From Proteobacteria bacterium SG_bin4 (GTDB taxonomy: Bacteria > Pseudomonadota > Gammaproteobacteria > Burkholderiales > Nitrosomonadaceae): a stretch of 64,000 bases of DNA. Position 1 is the first letter of the stretch. Every line of letters starts with the position of its first letter. A model generated the notes under the pieces. It made no database searches, had not been told where the DNA came from, and saw only the letters and a program-made list of their open reading frames with translations. The stretch is from contig LWDH01000044.1 in assembly GCA_002083395.1 (NCBI GenBank), positions 50,572 to 114,571 of the forward strand, read 5' to 3'. The position numbers and the translations under genes are program-made. Shown piece after piece: positions 8,175-17,383 of this stretch.

Positions 8175-9683
8175 GTGAATTCATTGATTATCGCTACAAC
8201 CAATAACGCAGAGCTCGAGCTCTTGCCCGCGATGGCAACGCGGCATGGCTGTATTACCGGCGCAACCGGTACCGGCAAAACCGTGACGCTGCAAAAAATG
8301 GCGGAAAGCTTTTCCAGTATCGGCGTGCCGGTCTTTATGGCCGATATTAAAGGTGATCTGACGGGTATCAGCAAACCCGGATCGCTGTCCGGCAAACTGC
8401 GAACACGCCTGGAAAAATTGCAACTGAGCGAACCTGTCTGGCAGGGCTTTCCGGTAACTTTATGGGATGTGCTGCAGGAAAACGGCCACCCGCTGCGCGC
8501 GACGATTTCCGACATGGGGCCGTTGCTGCTATCACGCTTGCTGAACCTGAATGAAACCCAGGAAGGCGTATTATCACTGGTATTCAAAGTAGCCGACGAT
8601 CACGGCTTGCTCCTACTCGATCTGAAAGACTTGCGCGCATTGCTGCAGTTTGCCGGCGATCATGCGGATGCGCTTAAAACCCAATATGGCAATGTCTCAT
8701 CCGCTTCGATCGGTGCGATTCAGCGATCCTTGCTGCAAATCGAAACACAGGGCGGTGACCGGTTCTTCGGCGAACCGATGCTTGCTATCGACGATTTAAT
8801 GCAAACCATCGACGGTCAAGGTGTCATCAATATCCTCGCTGCCGAAAAATTACTCAACTCGCCACGGCTCTACAGTTGCTTTCTGCTATGGCTGTTATCC
8901 GAGCTATACGATCAACTGCCAGAATGCGGTGATCGTGACAAACCGAAACTGGTATTCTTTTTTGACGAAGCGCATCTGCTGTTCGATATGGCTTCGCCCG
9001 CGTTGCTGGAAAAAATCGAACAAGTCGTGCGCTTGATCCGCTCCAAAGGGGTCGGCATCTATTTCGTCACGCAAAACCCGCTGGATATCCCGGAAAAGAT
9101 CCTGGCGCAGCTCGGCAACCGCATCCAACACGCACTGCGCGCGTTTACGCCGCGCGATCAAAAAGCGGTCAATGCCATTGCCGAGACCATGCGCCCCAAC
9201 CCGCAGTTAAACGTCAAACAAGCGATCCTGGAACTGTCCGTCGGCGAAGCGTTGGTTTCGTTTCTCGATGCCGATGGTACGCCGGGCATCACGCAACGCG
9301 CATTCATTTTGCCGCCGGCCAGCCAAACCGGACCCATTTCAACGCAGGAGCGCCAGCAATTGATGCAATCCTCGCTCGTAGCCGGTGTCTACGATCAAGC
9401 CGTTGACCGTGAAAGTGCGTATGAAATCCTGCAAGCACGCGCTGACGTTGAAAGCACCCGCGACGAATCTTCCAAAACCACCGATCCTGCCAATGCCGCA
9501 AGTACAGGCGTATTGGCCGAGCTGGGTGATTTATTGCTGGGTTCGACCGGCAAACGCGGCGGGCGGCGCGATGGCATGATCGATGCCTTCGCAAAAAGCG
9601 CAGCCCGTTCCGTCGGTTCTTCAATCGCCCGTGAAATCACGCGCGGCTTGCTCGGTTCGCTGCTCGGGCGAAAACGGCGTTAA
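8175..9683 (+). CDS. HerA-like helicase-fold ATPase (DUF853 family)
   Basis: 502-residue FtsK/HerA-superfamily P-loop ATPase of the DUF853 type. Walker A GATGTGKTVTLQ lies near residue 30; PVFMADIKGDLTGISKPG and the Walker B FFFDEAHLLFD are family marks; GIYFVTQNPLDIP follows. Near the C-terminus is a low-complexity charged tail ending LLGRKRR. The start is GTG 8175; the hydrophobic strand before ANRHG/ATRHG is part of the family N-terminus, so the later ATG at residue 20 is too short. The biological role of DUF853 proteins is not known; DNA translocation is assumed from the fold. Confidence 0.85.
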   Translation: MNSLIIATTNNAELELLPAMATRHGCITGATGTGKTVTLQKMAESFSSIGVPVFMADIKGDLTGISKPGSLSGKLRTRLEKLQLSEPVWQGFPVTLWDVLQENGHPLRATISDMGPLLLSRLLNLNETQEGVLSLVFKVADDHGLLLLDLKDLRALLQFAGDHADALKTQYGNVSSASIGAIQRSLLQIETQGGDRFFGEPMLAIDDLMQTIDGQGVINILAAEKLLNSPRLYSCFLLWLLSELYDQLPECGDRDKPKLVFFFDEAHLLFDMASPALLEKIEQVVRLIRSKGVGIYFVTQNPLDIPEKILAQLGNRIQHALRAFTPRDQKAVNAIAETMRPNPQLNVKQAILELSVGEALVSFLDADGTPGITQRAFILPPASQTGPISTQERQQLMQSSLVAGVYDQAVDRESAYEILQARADVESTRDESSKTTDPANAASTGVLAELGDLLLGSTGKRGGRRDGMIDAFAKSAARSVGSSIAREITRGLLGSLLGRKRR

Positions 9684-9713
9684 CCTTTTCCACTCTTTAT
9701 ATTGCGTTCCGCT

Positions 9714-10283
9714 ATGATCAATGTGACCGTACAACTGCTCGCAACACAACTGAATCAGCACTTCCGCCGCATCTATAACCTCGGCGAAGATGTCGTAGTG
9801 GTTTCCAATTTACTGGAAATGGATGGCACCGTCGCCGCCAACGTCAATAACAAGCTGGTCATTTTTCTAGTCAATATCGAGAAGGATGCGGTTCCGTTCC
9901 GCAACGTCAATCTTCACGAAGTCGGCGACCGCGAGGTGCAAAGCAGCCTGCCGCTCTATTTCAACATCTACTTGATGATGACGGCTAATTTCACCGGCAA
10001 CAATTATCCCGAAGCGTTAAAATTCCTATCCAGCACCATCAGTTTCTTCCAGAAAAATCATGTAATCAACCGTCAATCGGTGCCTGAACTGGACTCACGC
10101 ATCGAAAAGCTGATTCTGGATATCGAAAACCTTTCCATTCAGGACTTGAGCAATTTGTGGGGGGCTTTGGGCGGCAAGTATCTGCCCTCGATTCTCTATC
10201 GCGTCCGCATGGTGGCATTCGACACCGAAGATATCGTGGGCCGTACCGCGGTTGTCGGCGAACCTAAACCGTTGGTTAAATAA
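9714..10283 (+). CDS. Pvc16-type (DUF4255) protein of contractile-injection-like loci
   Basis: 189-residue protein. NLGEDVVVVSNLLEMDG, LPLYFNIYLMMTANF, YPEALKFLSSTISFFQKN and DLSNLWGALGGKYLPSILY match the DUF4255/Pvc16 family. In extracellular contractile injection systems this protein is thought to act at tube or sheath termination. ATG 9714 is preferred over TTG 9702. No sheath, tube, baseplate or AAA+ ATPase gene occurs in the window, so the gene is separated from a full system or belongs to a remnant. A palindromic element lies immediately downstream, splitting it from the next gene. Confidence 0.75.
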   Translation: MINVTVQLLATQLNQHFRRIYNLGEDVVVVSNLLEMDGTVAANVNNKLVIFLVNIEKDAVPFRNVNLHEVGDREVQSSLPLYFNIYLMMTANFTGNNYPEALKFLSSTISFFQKNHVINRQSVPELDSRIEKLILDIENLSIQDLSNLWGALGGKYLPSILYRVRMVAFDTEDIVGRTAVVGEPKPLVK

Positions 10284-10290
10284 TCGTGAT

Positions 10291-10420
10291 GAGACCTTTG
10301 CACGGCGTCATGAGCGGTACGAGAATAAGGCAAAATTTTGCGAAAAAGCGGAGTTTACACGGGGTAAATAAGCATTTTTCGCGAATTTTTAACGCAATTA
10401 TCGTACCGTGCAAAGATCTC
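10291..10420. repeat. MITE-like palindromic element, family 1 copy A
   Basis: 130-bp non-coding element beginning GAGACCTTTGCACGG and ending with a near-complement (CCGTGCAAAGATCTC). Interior GGCAAAATTTTGCGAAAAAG. Three further copies lie at 15647, 21988 and 56002. It occupies almost the whole gap between the DUF4255 gene and its partner. Confidence 0.85.
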
Positions 10421-10450
10421 GTGATGTAAAAAACATGGACTGATCAGACT

Positions 10451-11311
10451 ATGGGTACTTACCGTCCGCTCTTTAGCATCACCGTGGAACACGCCTATTT
10501 CTCCGGGCACAATTGCAAAATGCTCGAATTTGTTCCGACCGCATCCAGCCTCGCGCTGCTGCGCAATGCCGGTTTGCTGCTCAAATCTTCCGAAAGCGGC
10601 GTGGCGGTTTATTTCGATCACGACAACATCGGCATTCTGCGTCTTCATGCCGCCGATAACCTGACATTGACTTTCAAAGTCCTTGCCAAAGACCCCAATT
10701 TTCTGCGCTACACAGCGCCTGGCGCACCGCCCGATCAGGCGGTGCTTTTTTTCGACAACCGCGCGATCACCCGGGACGATGCAGGCAAACAATTGCTGCA
10801 TAGCGGATCAACGGTTGCGAAAGATTCATGGACTGATATCGCGGCTGAACCGCTGGCAAGCATTCTGGATCGCAAGGATCTGCTCATAAAACCCGCGTTC
10901 ATCGTGCAAATGAACATCAACGCCGATGCGCAGGGATTATGCTCCGACACACTGGATCCTGCTGCGCGCAAATTCTTTATCCGCTTCGACGCCAACCAGA
11001 CATACTGGAATTACTATGTTCTCGGCGAACTGTCCAAACGCGCAATCTACATCGCTGACCTGGATAACGCCGTGCAATTCAAATCCATCGGCAACGTCAC
11101 CTTGCCAGGACAGCGTGAAGCACTCGTGCTGCAATCATCCGCCGCCATTCCGATGCAAGAGCACTCGCGCCACCGCTTGCAACTCAGGGAATCCGGAAAC
11201 ATGGGTGAAAAAGTACTGATCAAGCGTCTGCCGAATGCCAGCATCGACCAGACTTTCAGCGAGATGGTCAATGGCAAGATGGAGAATGTATCGGAGATTT
11301 TTGTCAACTAA
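10451..11311 (+). CDS. Conserved hypothetical protein beside Pvc16
   Basis: 286-residue soluble protein without signal peptide or membrane segment. Opens YRPLFSITVEHAYFSG and carries RKFFIRFDANQTYWNYYVLG in the middle, both reminiscent of proteins that accompany DUF4255 in phage-tail-like loci, but I cannot name the family. The C-terminus EIFVN ends right at a second palindromic element. Function unknown; a structural or assembly role in an injection-type particle is inference from the neighbour alone. Confidence 0.6.
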   Translation: MGTYRPLFSITVEHAYFSGHNCKMLEFVPTASSLALLRNAGLLLKSSESGVAVYFDHDNIGILRLHAADNLTLTFKVLAKDPNFLRYTAPGAPPDQAVLFFDNRAITRDDAGKQLLHSGSTVAKDSWTDIAAEPLASILDRKDLLIKPAFIVQMNINADAQGLCSDTLDPAARKFFIRFDANQTYWNYYVLGELSKRAIYIADLDNAVQFKSIGNVTLPGQREALVLQSSAAIPMQEHSRHRLQLRESGNMGEKVLIKRLPNASIDQTFSEMVNGKMENVSEIFVN

Positions 11312-11456
11312 GGAAATACTGATTAATTGACTGCACGAACGAATCACTTCGTTGCACGGTACTCGCTCACTCGCCTATCTTGTTGATATGTCTCGGTTGC
11401 TGCGTTCCGTGCGCCTCGTGCTTCATTTCGTTCGCCGGATTAATCAGCATTTCCCT
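11311..11456. repeat. MITE-like palindromic element, family 2 copy 1
   Basis: About 146 bp with imperfect terminal inverted repeats (AGGAAATACTGATTAATT on the left, ATTAATCAGCATTTCCCT on the right). It lies exactly between the stop codons of two convergent genes. Related copies are at 51081-51231 and, degenerate, near 62576-62683. Confidence 0.75.
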
Positions 11457-13611
11457 AAGCGTCTTCTGCGGGCGCAGCCTTTCCCCGCCGCCGCGCGTGA
11501 TACCGCTCCAGCCATTTCAGCAATCGTTGCGGCGCATGCGCGTGTTTCCAGGCTCCGGCTGCGTATTTATTCGCTTCCGCCCAGGTCGGGTAGGCGTGGA
11601 TAGTGCTCAGTATCTTGTTTAAACCCAATCCGTGCTGCATTGCCAGCACAAACTCCGCCAGCAAATCGCTGGCATGCTTGCTGACGATGCTGACACCGAG
11701 AATACGATCGCTGCCCGGTACGGTCAGCACTTTTATAAAACCATACGCTGCTTCGTCGGTAATGGCGCGATCCAATTCGGAGAGATCAAAGCGCGTCACT
11801 TCGTAAGCAATATGCCGTGCTTGCGCTTCCTTTTCCGACAAACCTACCCGCGCAGCTTCCGGGTCTGTGAAAGTTACCCACGGAATCACGGAATAATCGA
11901 CCTTGAAGCGTTTGAGCGAACCGAACAACGCATTCACCGAGGCATACCACGCCTGATGCGCGGCGGTGTGCGTGAACTGATACGGACCGGCAACATCGCC
12001 GCACGCGACAATATTGGGATAAACGGTTTGCAGCCAACCATTGGTTTCGATCGTGCGCTGCGGGGAAATCGCAATGCCGAGTTGCTCCAGGCCGAAATCT
12101 TCGGTGCGCGCCACCCGGCCAACCGCGCATAACAATGCATCAAACGGCAGTTTCATTTCTTCGCCGTCTTGCTTGCGTATTGACAAGAATTGCCCGCCGT
12201 CCCGCCGCTCGCAACGCAACACCTCGGTATGCGTCAACAGGGTCACGCCATCGGCTTGTAGCGCCACCTTCACCAGCGCCACGGCATCGGCATCTTCGCG
12301 CGGCAACAAATCGCTGCGCACAATTTGCGTAACCGTACAATCCAGCCGTGCAAACGCTTGCGTCAGTTCACACCCGACCGGACCGCCACCTAGCACGATC
12401 AGCCGCTGCGGCCGCTCAGTCAATGTCCAGATGGTATCGGAGGTGTAGTAGCGCACGGCTTGCAATCCCGGTATGTCCGGCACCAGCGGACGCGCACCGG
12501 TCGCAATGACGATGGCGCGCGTCGTCAGCGTTTGACCGTTCACCGCCACCGCCCACGGCGATACGATGGTTGCGTCGCCGTGCAGCACTTCCACGCCGAG
12601 ATGAGTGTAACGTTCCACTGAGTCATGTGGCTCAACGGCTTTGACCACCCGTTGCACCCGCGCCATTACATCTGCAAAGTCATAAGTCACATCGGCTTGT
12701 TGAATTCCCAGCGCAGCGGCATTTCTTGCTTGCTGTAGAAACGTGGCAGTGCGAATCAGCGCTTTCGATGGCACACAGCCGTAATTGAGGCAATCGCCGC
12801 CCATCTTGTGGCGTTCGATCAGCGTTACTTTGGCGCGTGCGGCGGCGGCGATATAGGCGCTGACCAATCCCGCGGCACCGGCGCCGATCACCACCAGATT
12901 CCGGTCAAACTGCGCGGGCTTCGGCCAGCGCGCATACAACCACCGGATTTTAACTCGTTCAATACCCCAGCGCGCCAACCACGGAAACAATGCCAACAGC
13001 GTAAATGACGCAATCAACTCCGGTGACATCACATCCGACAATTGATTGATGGCCGCCAATTGTGTCCCAGCATTCACATACACGACTGTTCCGGCGAACA
13101 TACCGATTAAACTGACCCAGAAATATGTGACGCTGGATAAAGTGGTCAATCCCATTAGCAAGTTGATCAAAAAGAATGGGAAAACCGGCGCCAAACGCAA
13201 AGAGAATAAATAGAACGCGCCATCGCGCTCCAAACCTTGATTGACCGTTGCCAAGCGATCGCCGAAGCGCCGCTGCACGGCATCGCGCAACAAATACCGC
13301 GCCATCCAGAATGCCAGCGTGGCGCCAATGGTTGCCGAGATCAACACCACCGGCACCCCGATCCATACCCCGAACAGAGCGCCGCCGGCCAAGCTCATAA
13401 CTGCCGCACCGGGAAACGACAAGGCCGCCATGACGATATAGATGACCGAAAACATACCGATCACCGCGAATGGATCATCCTGATACGCTTGCTGCAGGGC
13501 TTCACGCTGCTCTGCCAGCATTTGCAGCGTGAAAAAACGCTCGAAATCCAAAACAAAAAATAAACCGGTCAGTAAGCCCAGAAAAATCAGCAGCCACTCA
13601 CGGTGTCTCAT
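11455..13611 (-). CDS. TVP38/TMEM64 membrane domain fused to mercuric-reductase-like flavoprotein
   Basis: 718 residues. Residues 1-215 are a SNARE-associated/TVP38 (DedA-like) membrane domain with several helices (SFPGAAVMSLAGGALFG). From about residue 237 follows a class I pyridine nucleotide-disulfide oxidoreductase: LVVIGAGAAGLVSAY (FAD), GGDCLNYGCVPSKA with the redox-active CxxxxC, LIVLGGGPVGCELTQAF (NADPH), and the C-terminal dimer domain HAYPTWAEANKYAAGAW. Such fusions are known but their substrate is not. It is transcribed in the same direction as the arsenosugar-type genes just upstream and may act with them. Confidence 0.85.
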   Translation of the reverse strand: MRHREWLLIFLGLLTGLFFVLDFERFFTLQMLAEQREALQQAYQDDPFAVIGMFSVIYIVMAALSFPGAAVMSLAGGALFGVWIGVPVVLISATIGATLAFWMARYLLRDAVQRRFGDRLATVNQGLERDGAFYLFSLRLAPVFPFFLINLLMGLTTLSSVTYFWVSLIGMFAGTVVYVNAGTQLAAINQLSDVMSPELIASFTLLALFPWLARWGIERVKIRWLYARWPKPAQFDRNLVVIGAGAAGLVSAYIAAAARAKVTLIERHKMGGDCLNYGCVPSKALIRTATFLQQARNAAALGIQQADVTYDFADVMARVQRVVKAVEPHDSVERYTHLGVEVLHGDATIVSPWAVAVNGQTLTTRAIVIATGARPLVPDIPGLQAVRYYTSDTIWTLTERPQRLIVLGGGPVGCELTQAFARLDCTVTQIVRSDLLPREDADAVALVKVALQADGVTLLTHTEVLRCERRDGGQFLSIRKQDGEEMKLPFDALLCAVGRVARTEDFGLEQLGIAISPQRTIETNGWLQTVYPNIVACGDVAGPYQFTHTAAHQAWYASVNALFGSLKRFKVDYSVIPWVTFTDPEAARVGLSEKEAQARHIAYEVTRFDLSELDRAITDEAAYGFIKVLTVPGSDRILGVSIVSKHASDLLAEFVLAMQHGLGLNKILSTIHAYPTWAEANKYAAGAWKHAHAPQRLLKWLERYHARRRGKAAPAEDA

Positions 13612-13614
13612 TGT

Positions 13615-14562
13615 TTAACGCTTCATTTCACTGCAAGTCGCGCCAAACTGAAAACAACTGTAACAGCGGTGATGTTTCATGCTGACCGGTACTTGCAGGC
13701 TTTCGGCCAATGTTTCTCCGAGCGCGTAATCGGTATCGTCATCGACCAGCGTGCACGCATACACTTTGCATTTACCGCCGTTTTTCACCACCATGCGGCT
13801 GAATGCGCACATAAACCCGCGGCGTGTTTTCTCCGTGAGGTAATCGGTCATGCAGCTTTGGGTGATCTGTGGCGCAGTAACGGTAATGCCGGGTGGATAA
13901 AATTCCGGAAACTCGATGCGCGGCAGATCCGCCGGCAAACCGGCGCCGCGAAAAACCTCCGTAAAGCATTCCGCTACTTTATTAGGCGGCATCCCGGCAA
14001 TTTTCTGGCTCGCAACCGATACACTGAAGCCCATCGCATGTAATGCTTTCAGTCCGTCCAATGCCATTGAGAACATGCCTGCTCCGCGATTTTTATCATG
14101 CGCTTCCGCTGAAAAATGATCGAGACTGATACGGAAATGCAATGCTTGCGGAGATTCGAGCAAAGCGTGCAATTGCGACAAGCGCTTCATCAAAGGTTCG
14201 GTGGCGTTGGTCAATACCATGCAGGGCCGATGCTGCAGCGCATAATCCAGGATGTGAATCAAATCCTTGTTTATGAACGGCTCACCTCCGGTAAAGGAAA
14301 ATTGCTTGACACCCAGCGTCAAGGCTTCATCGATATAAGGCTTGGCATCGTCAAAACGCATCAATTGCAGGCGGTCATCACCGGGTTTCGAGCCTTCCAG
14401 GCAGAAAGGGCACGACAAATTACAAGCCGTGCCGGTATGCAACCACAACTCATCCAGCGCATGGGCGCGAATATAGCCACGCGGTTTTTCATCGGCTGTC
14501 ACATACCAGGATTTGGAACGCGAAAGCTGATTGCCGCCAACGGGAAAACCGGCCGCTTCCAT
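13615..14562 (-). CDS. Radical SAM protein of the arsenosugar-type cluster
   Basis: 315-residue radical SAM enzyme. TGTACNLSCPFC holds the CxxxCxxC that binds the 4Fe-4S cluster, followed by FSFTGGEPFINKDL. A cysteine-rich C-terminus (MCAFSRM, CKVYACTL, CYSCFQFGATC) suggests a second cluster as in SPASM-like domains. The ATG at 14562, 2 bp after the stop of the arsM-like gene, is chosen over the far upstream 14628. It does not look like the canonical ArsS sequence, so the exact reaction is unassigned; a role in transferring the deoxyadenosyl/ribosyl moiety to arsenic is inference from neighbours. Confidence 0.75.
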   Translation of the reverse strand: MEAAGFPVGGNQLSRSKSWYVTADEKPRGYIRAHALDELWLHTGTACNLSCPFCLEGSKPGDDRLQLMRFDDAKPYIDEALTLGVKQFSFTGGEPFINKDLIHILDYALQHRPCMVLTNATEPLMKRLSQLHALLESPQALHFRISLDHFSAEAHDKNRGAGMFSMALDGLKALHAMGFSVSVASQKIAGMPPNKVAECFTEVFRGAGLPADLPRIEFPEFYPPGITVTAPQITQSCMTDYLTEKTRRGFMCAFSRMVVKNGGKCKVYACTLVDDDTDYALGETLAESLQVPVSMKHHRCYSCFQFGATCSEMKR

Positions 14563-14564
14563 AT

Positions 14565-15611
14565 TCAACAACACCCGCCTTTCTGTTCTCCCGTTGCAGT
14601 TTCGGCGAATGGAATGCCCATGCCGCAACCGGGAAAAATACCAAAATGCCGGTCAAAATCCCCGTAAAAATCAAAATGTCCGACAAAGCGTGTATCGTGC
14701 AGCATGCGCCAGGTGTTGCCGCAAACCGGGAATTGTCTGCCGGTTTCGATAAGATGATGTTTATCCAGCTGGAAAGCATGCGCATGGTACGGAATGGTGC
14801 CGCGATACACCACGGATTGCCCGTGATCTTCACACGCCAATTCCAGATCGTGCAGTTTAAATAAGCGGTAGGTCGCGGAATAAAAGCGGATATTGCCGGT
14901 TTTCTCCGTCAACGCCGGATTGTCGATTGTAACCGGACGGTCATCGACCAGGCGCGGATCGGTAAAGCCGTGCTTGCGCGCCAATTGCAAGAAATCGTTC
15001 CAATACAATGCGCCGCTCAGGCATTCGCCGTATAGCACCGGATCGCGCGTCAATTCCGCCGGAATGCGCCGGTCGCTGTAAACATCGGAAAAATATAATT
15101 CACCGCCCGGCTTCAGCACGCGGAACGCCTCACGCAATACCGCCGCTTTATCCGTTGCCAGATTGATGACGCAATTCGATACGATCAAATCCACGCTGGC
15201 ATCGGCCAGCTCAAGTTCGTCCAGGCGTTCAATGTCGCCATGCAGAAAGCGCACGTTGCCACGCTTGTAGCCGAATGCTTTTTGATGGTATTTCTCATGC
15301 CGGCGCGCAACCGCGAGTTGCGCCTCGGTCATATCCACGCCGATCACCAGCCCCTTTTCCCCAACCAGTTGCGACAGCACGTACACATCGCGTCCCGCGC
15401 CGCAACCCAAGTCGAGGATCGTCAGTCCCTCCAGAAGCTCCGGCAGCACCAGGCCGCAACCGTAATAACGCGCCAGCACTTCGGTGTGCACCCGCGCCAG
15501 CAACGGTCTGACAAAATGCGGCAACGCAGCATCGGTGCAACACGCATTGGTCTGCAGATCCCGGCTGCTGGTCAGCGTTTCGCTGTAATATTTTTGCACC
15601 GCTTCTTGCAT
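14565..15611 (-). CDS. arsM: ArsM-like arsenite/SAM methyltransferase
   Basis: 348-residue class I methyltransferase. VQKYYSETLTSSRDLQTNACC at the start and a C-terminal CGMG...GGCC tail are typical of arsenic-binding ArsM relatives; LDLGCGAGRDVYVLSQLVG is the SAM site, DLIVSNCVINLATDK motif 4, LKPGGELYFSDVYSDRRIP motif 5. Start at ATG 15611 with AGGA 6 nt upstream; the open frame to 15689 runs into a palindromic element and is rejected. Translationally close to the radical SAM gene. Methylation of arsenite is the family reaction. Confidence 0.82.
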   Translation of the reverse strand: MQEAVQKYYSETLTSSRDLQTNACCTDAALPHFVRPLLARVHTEVLARYYGCGLVLPELLEGLTILDLGCGAGRDVYVLSQLVGEKGLVIGVDMTEAQLAVARRHEKYHQKAFGYKRGNVRFLHGDIERLDELELADASVDLIVSNCVINLATDKAAVLREAFRVLKPGGELYFSDVYSDRRIPAELTRDPVLYGECLSGALYWNDFLQLARKHGFTDPRLVDDRPVTIDNPALTEKTGNIRFYSATYRLFKLHDLELACEDHGQSVVYRGTIPYHAHAFQLDKHHLIETGRQFPVCGNTWRMLHDTRFVGHFDFYGDFDRHFGIFPGCGMGIPFAETATGEQKGGCC

Positions 15612-15646
15612 AGCGATCCTTTCAATCGAGAATTTTTCATCATTAT

Positions 15647-15787
15647 GAGGCCTTTGCACGGTGTCATGAGCGGTACGAGAATAAGGCAAAAATTTGCGAA
15701 AAAGCGGAGTTTACACGAGGTAAATGAGCATTTTTCGCGAATTTTTAACGCAATTATCGTGCCGCGTAGTAACCGTGCAAAGGTCTC
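15647..15787. repeat. MITE-like palindromic element, family 1 copy B
   Basis: About 141 bp, ends GAGGCCTTTGCACGG and CCGTGCAAAGGTCTC. Compared with copy A it carries an extra short block GCCGCGTAGTAA before the right end, shared with copies C and D. It lies directly upstream of the arsM-like gene and so separates it from the glycosyltransferase genes. Confidence 0.85.
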
Positions 15788-15797
15788 ATTATGTCAT

Positions 15798-16517
15798 TCA
15801 CGAACCATTTTTAGAATGGTAATGTGCGGCCAAATCCTGCGGCGCCGCACCGCTCATGAATCTCAGTGCCAGCCAGCGATTTTTCAAACTGCGCCGCCAC
15901 CAGCCGTCGCGTTGCCAACGGCGCGAATCAACAAAAATTGGCTCCGGCAACGCGACAAACCGTCCCAAACGCCGCGCTGCTTTCACTAAAGGCGCTTCTT
16001 CGAACAAGGGCCAGGGCGCGTGGCCGCCCGCTTGATGATAAACCGTCCGCTGCATGAAAATTCCTTGATCGCCATACGGCACGCCTAAACGGCAACGCAA
16101 CGCGATGGCCGGTTCCAGAATCGCCGCCGGCCAGGCACGTGGATTGGCAAAGCGGAAGCGGAAATAACCGCCGATCGCGCCGCGTTGAATCGCCGCGGCC
16201 ATCGCCGCCAGCGGATCGGCTGCTAGTTGCGCATCGGCGTGCAGAAACCATAGTACATCGCCCCGGGCTTTTGCCGCGCCGATGCCTAGTTGCAACCCGC
16301 GGCACGGCTCGCTGACCAACCGGATTACCGCTGATTGCTCGCAAAGCTGCGCACAACGGATACTGTCCGCCGCATCGACAACGATGATTTCGTCAGGCTG
16401 ATGCGGCAACCGTCGTAATTGCTCCAGCAACCTCGCCAATGGCGTCTCGTCGCGATAGCACGGTATCACGATGCTGAATTTAAACACCCTCCTCACCCCA
16501 TTCTGAAACAATTCCAT
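15798..16517 (-). CDS. Family 2 glycosyltransferase, arsenosugar-associated (TIGR04283 type)
   Basis: 239-residue GT-A fold transferase. FSIVIPCYRDETPLARLLEQL, IIVVDAADS, CRGLQLGIGAAKARGDVLWFLHADAQL and the later PYGDQGIFM are marks of the rSAM/selenodomain-associated glycosyltransferase 2 group. The start is uncertain: ATG 16517 or the GTG at 16487 that overlaps the stop of the next gene upstream. It pairs with the DUF2064 transferase; together they are expected to add the sugar part of arsenosugars. Confidence 0.82.
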   Translation of the reverse strand: MELFQNGVRRVFKFSIVIPCYRDETPLARLLEQLRRLPHQPDEIIVVDAADSIRCAQLCEQSAVIRLVSEPCRGLQLGIGAAKARGDVLWFLHADAQLAADPLAAMAAAIQRGAIGGYFRFRFANPRAWPAAILEPAIALRCRLGVPYGDQGIFMQRTVYHQAGGHAPWPLFEEAPLVKAARRLGRFVALPEPIFVDSRRWQRDGWWRRSLKNRWLALRFMSGAAPQDLAAHYHSKNGS

Positions 16518-17184
16518 TCACTCGCTGCAGCAACGCGCGCCGTGCAGGCCGCGGGTCCTGCCGCAACGAAGCCGCCAGCTTCACGACATCCCCCCACTCA
16601 TCCACATCGTAACCATGCCCAACGGCGCTTACCGAATGCCCGGCCTGGCGGCACAATCCGGTCAAAGCTTCCCCCAGCCGGTCCGAACTCCAGGGCAAGG
16701 CCGACATATCGGGCCAAGGCTTGCGGTTCGCCATCAGCACCACGCCGCCGTCAGTCGCAGGAATTAACGCAACATCTGCGTGCTGCAGCGCCTCCCGCAT
16801 CGCTGCATAGTCGGTTGCAAGCAATCCCGGCGCGTCGCTGCCGATAAAAAACAAGTGGTGCATGCCTTGCGACCGCAACGTGCGATCCAACGCGTTCAAC
16901 CGTTGCCCGAGATTGCCCGCTGTTTGCACCACCACCATAACCGTTGAAGCATGAGCGATGGGTAACGAACGCGCCCAATCCGCATCCTCCCCACTAGCGG
17001 GCGCAATCGCCACCGGCCCCGGCCATTCCGCCGCATCTTCCAACGCGCAGGCCAGCAATCCCTCCGCAATCCGAAACGCGGTTTCCTGCCCCAGTTTTAC
17101 CGCCAGTCTTTGCTTGCCAACGCCAGGCGCAGGCCGCTTGCAAACTAAAACAAGCGTATTTTTATTCAAGATGGATTGTTGCAA
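16480..17184 (-). CDS. DUF2064 glycosyltransferase, arsenosugar-associated (TIGR04282 type)
   Basis: 234-residue protein: LVLVCKRPAPGVGKQRLA is the nucleotide-binding N-terminus, LFFIGSDAPGLLATDYAAM and ALIPATDGGVVLMA follow the DUF2064 pattern. Family members sit beside the TIGR04283 transferase in arsenosugar or selenium-linked clusters. It is the first gene of the minus-strand cluster; 199 bp separate it from the divergent ovoA, a region that should contain both promoters. Confidence 0.85.
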   Translation of the reverse strand: MQQSILNKNTLVLVCKRPAPGVGKQRLAVKLGQETAFRIAEGLLACALEDAAEWPGPVAIAPASGEDADWARSLPIAHASTVMVVVQTAGNLGQRLNALDRTLRSQGMHHLFFIGSDAPGLLATDYAAMREALQHADVALIPATDGGVVLMANRKPWPDMSALPWSSDRLGEALTGLCRQAGHSVSAVGHGYDVDEWGDVVKLAASLRQDPRPARRALLQRVNGIVSEWGEEGV

Positions 17185-17383
17185 TTTAGAAAAATGTCAT
17201 TAAACTAAAATACAGTTAATTTCGCCTATTTCCTTCAAAACAGCATGGTTTTTTCACTTTAATCACCGATTCCATAACATTCCGGTCAGTAAAAGTGACT
17301 TTTGTCCCGATTTGTTATCGTCTAGCAAGTTCAAGGCGTTATAATACCGGTCAATAACTGAGTAAATTGCTAAACAATAGAAT

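Noticed and set aside
8020..8184. N-terminal extension of glucokinase
   Set aside because: 55 residues without family similarity that overlap the divergent gene; GTG 8019 has a good ribosome-binding site and matches the family start.
14116..14667. Plus-strand open frame of 183 codons
   Set aside because: Antisense shadow of the radical SAM and ArsM-like genes; no ribosome-binding site or motif.
15612..15689. N-terminal extension of the ArsM-like protein
   Set aside because: These codons fall partly in a family 1 palindromic element, and the ATG at 15611 has its own AGGA site.
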